From contig JAOUEB010000106.1 in the NCBI GenBank assembly GCA_029858925.1, positions 1 through 5,661 on the forward strand: a stretch of DNA of 5,661 nucleotides, read 5' to 3'. Below the pieces are notes generated by a model. That model ran no database searches, had not been told where the DNA came from, and worked only from the letters and a program-made list of their open reading frames with translations. Origin of the DNA: Nitrospira sp. (GTDB taxonomy: Bacteria > Nitrospirota > Nitrospiria > Nitrospirales > Nitrospiraceae). Positions 5,548 through 5,661 of the stretch are shown here, piece by piece (position 1 is the first letter of the stretch; every line of letters begins with the position of its first letter). Position numbers and translations under genes: made by a program.

Positions 5548-5661
5548 GATCGCACGAACGACGTGCTCAGCGATCCTCTGGCCACTTCGGCCACTGGGCC
5601 TTTCATGGTGAGGCTGAAGTCTGGCGCCACCACGATATTCAACGTCCCGCCCGGCATCTTG
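5538..5661 (-). CDS. dapF: Diaminopimelate epimerase, C-terminal fragment (cut by window edge)
   Basis: The last 40 codons of a minus-strand gene are visible, ending at TAG (5538-5540); the rest lies beyond the right edge. The translation KMPGGTLNIVV...FSLTMKGPVAEVARGSL matches the C-terminal DapF pattern PGGxLxIxW...VxMTGPAxxVFxG. DapF interconverts LL- and meso-diaminopimelate in lysine and peptidoglycan synthesis. The active-site cysteines are outside the window, so activity cannot be judged. The tail after GSL (STSFVRSLK) is a few residues longer than in many homologues. It is read in the same direction as uvrC, 141 bp upstream of it. Confidence 0.8.
   Translation of the reverse strand, partial: KMPGGTLNIVVAPDFSLTMKGPVAEVARGSLSTSFVRSLK

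Overview
The window looks like chromosome of a Gram-negative bacterium, most likely a Nitrospira-type member of the Nitrospirota. This is an inference from protein character, the mixed GC content and the intergenic heptamer repeats; no rRNA or other taxonomic marker is present. The Gram-negative assignment rests on a FadL-type outer-membrane protein with a signal peptide and a terminal phenylalanine.

Layout: (1) Positions 1-180 hold a minus-strand reading frame that runs off the left edge and that I do not recognise. (2) Positions 181-377 are the control region of a quorum-sensing gene. They hold a perfect 11-bp inverted repeat whose core matches the classical Vibrio fischeri lux box at 16 of 20 positions, then an 8-bp tandem repeat and a strong Shine-Dalgarno site. 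(3) 378-1172 (+) is a LuxI-family acyl-homoserine-lactone (AHL) synthase. (4) 1203-2021 (-) is its LuxR-type receptor/regulator, convergent with luxI across only 30 bp. (5) 2022-2178 is a divergent promoter region with overlapping TTTGCGC/GCGCAAA palindromes. (6) 2179-3549 (+) is a FadL/OmpP1/TodX-type outer-membrane channel. (7) 3588-5396 (-) is excinuclease subunit UvrC. (8) After a 141-bp gap with a candidate uvrC promoter and heptamer repeats, 5538-5661 (-) is the C-terminal end of diaminopimelate epimerase (DapF).

How it fits together: LuxI would make an AHL signal and LuxR would bind it. The complex would act at the lux box upstream of luxI, giving the usual positive feedback. The FadL-type channel starts next to luxR, and such channels carry hydrophobic molecules across the outer membrane, so it is a reasonable candidate for signal uptake or for a quorum-linked lipid function; this is inference. 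The uvrC and dapF genes are ordinary housekeeping genes. The segment from about 180 to 2460 is visibly poorer in GC than both flanks, which would fit acquisition of the signalling block by transfer.
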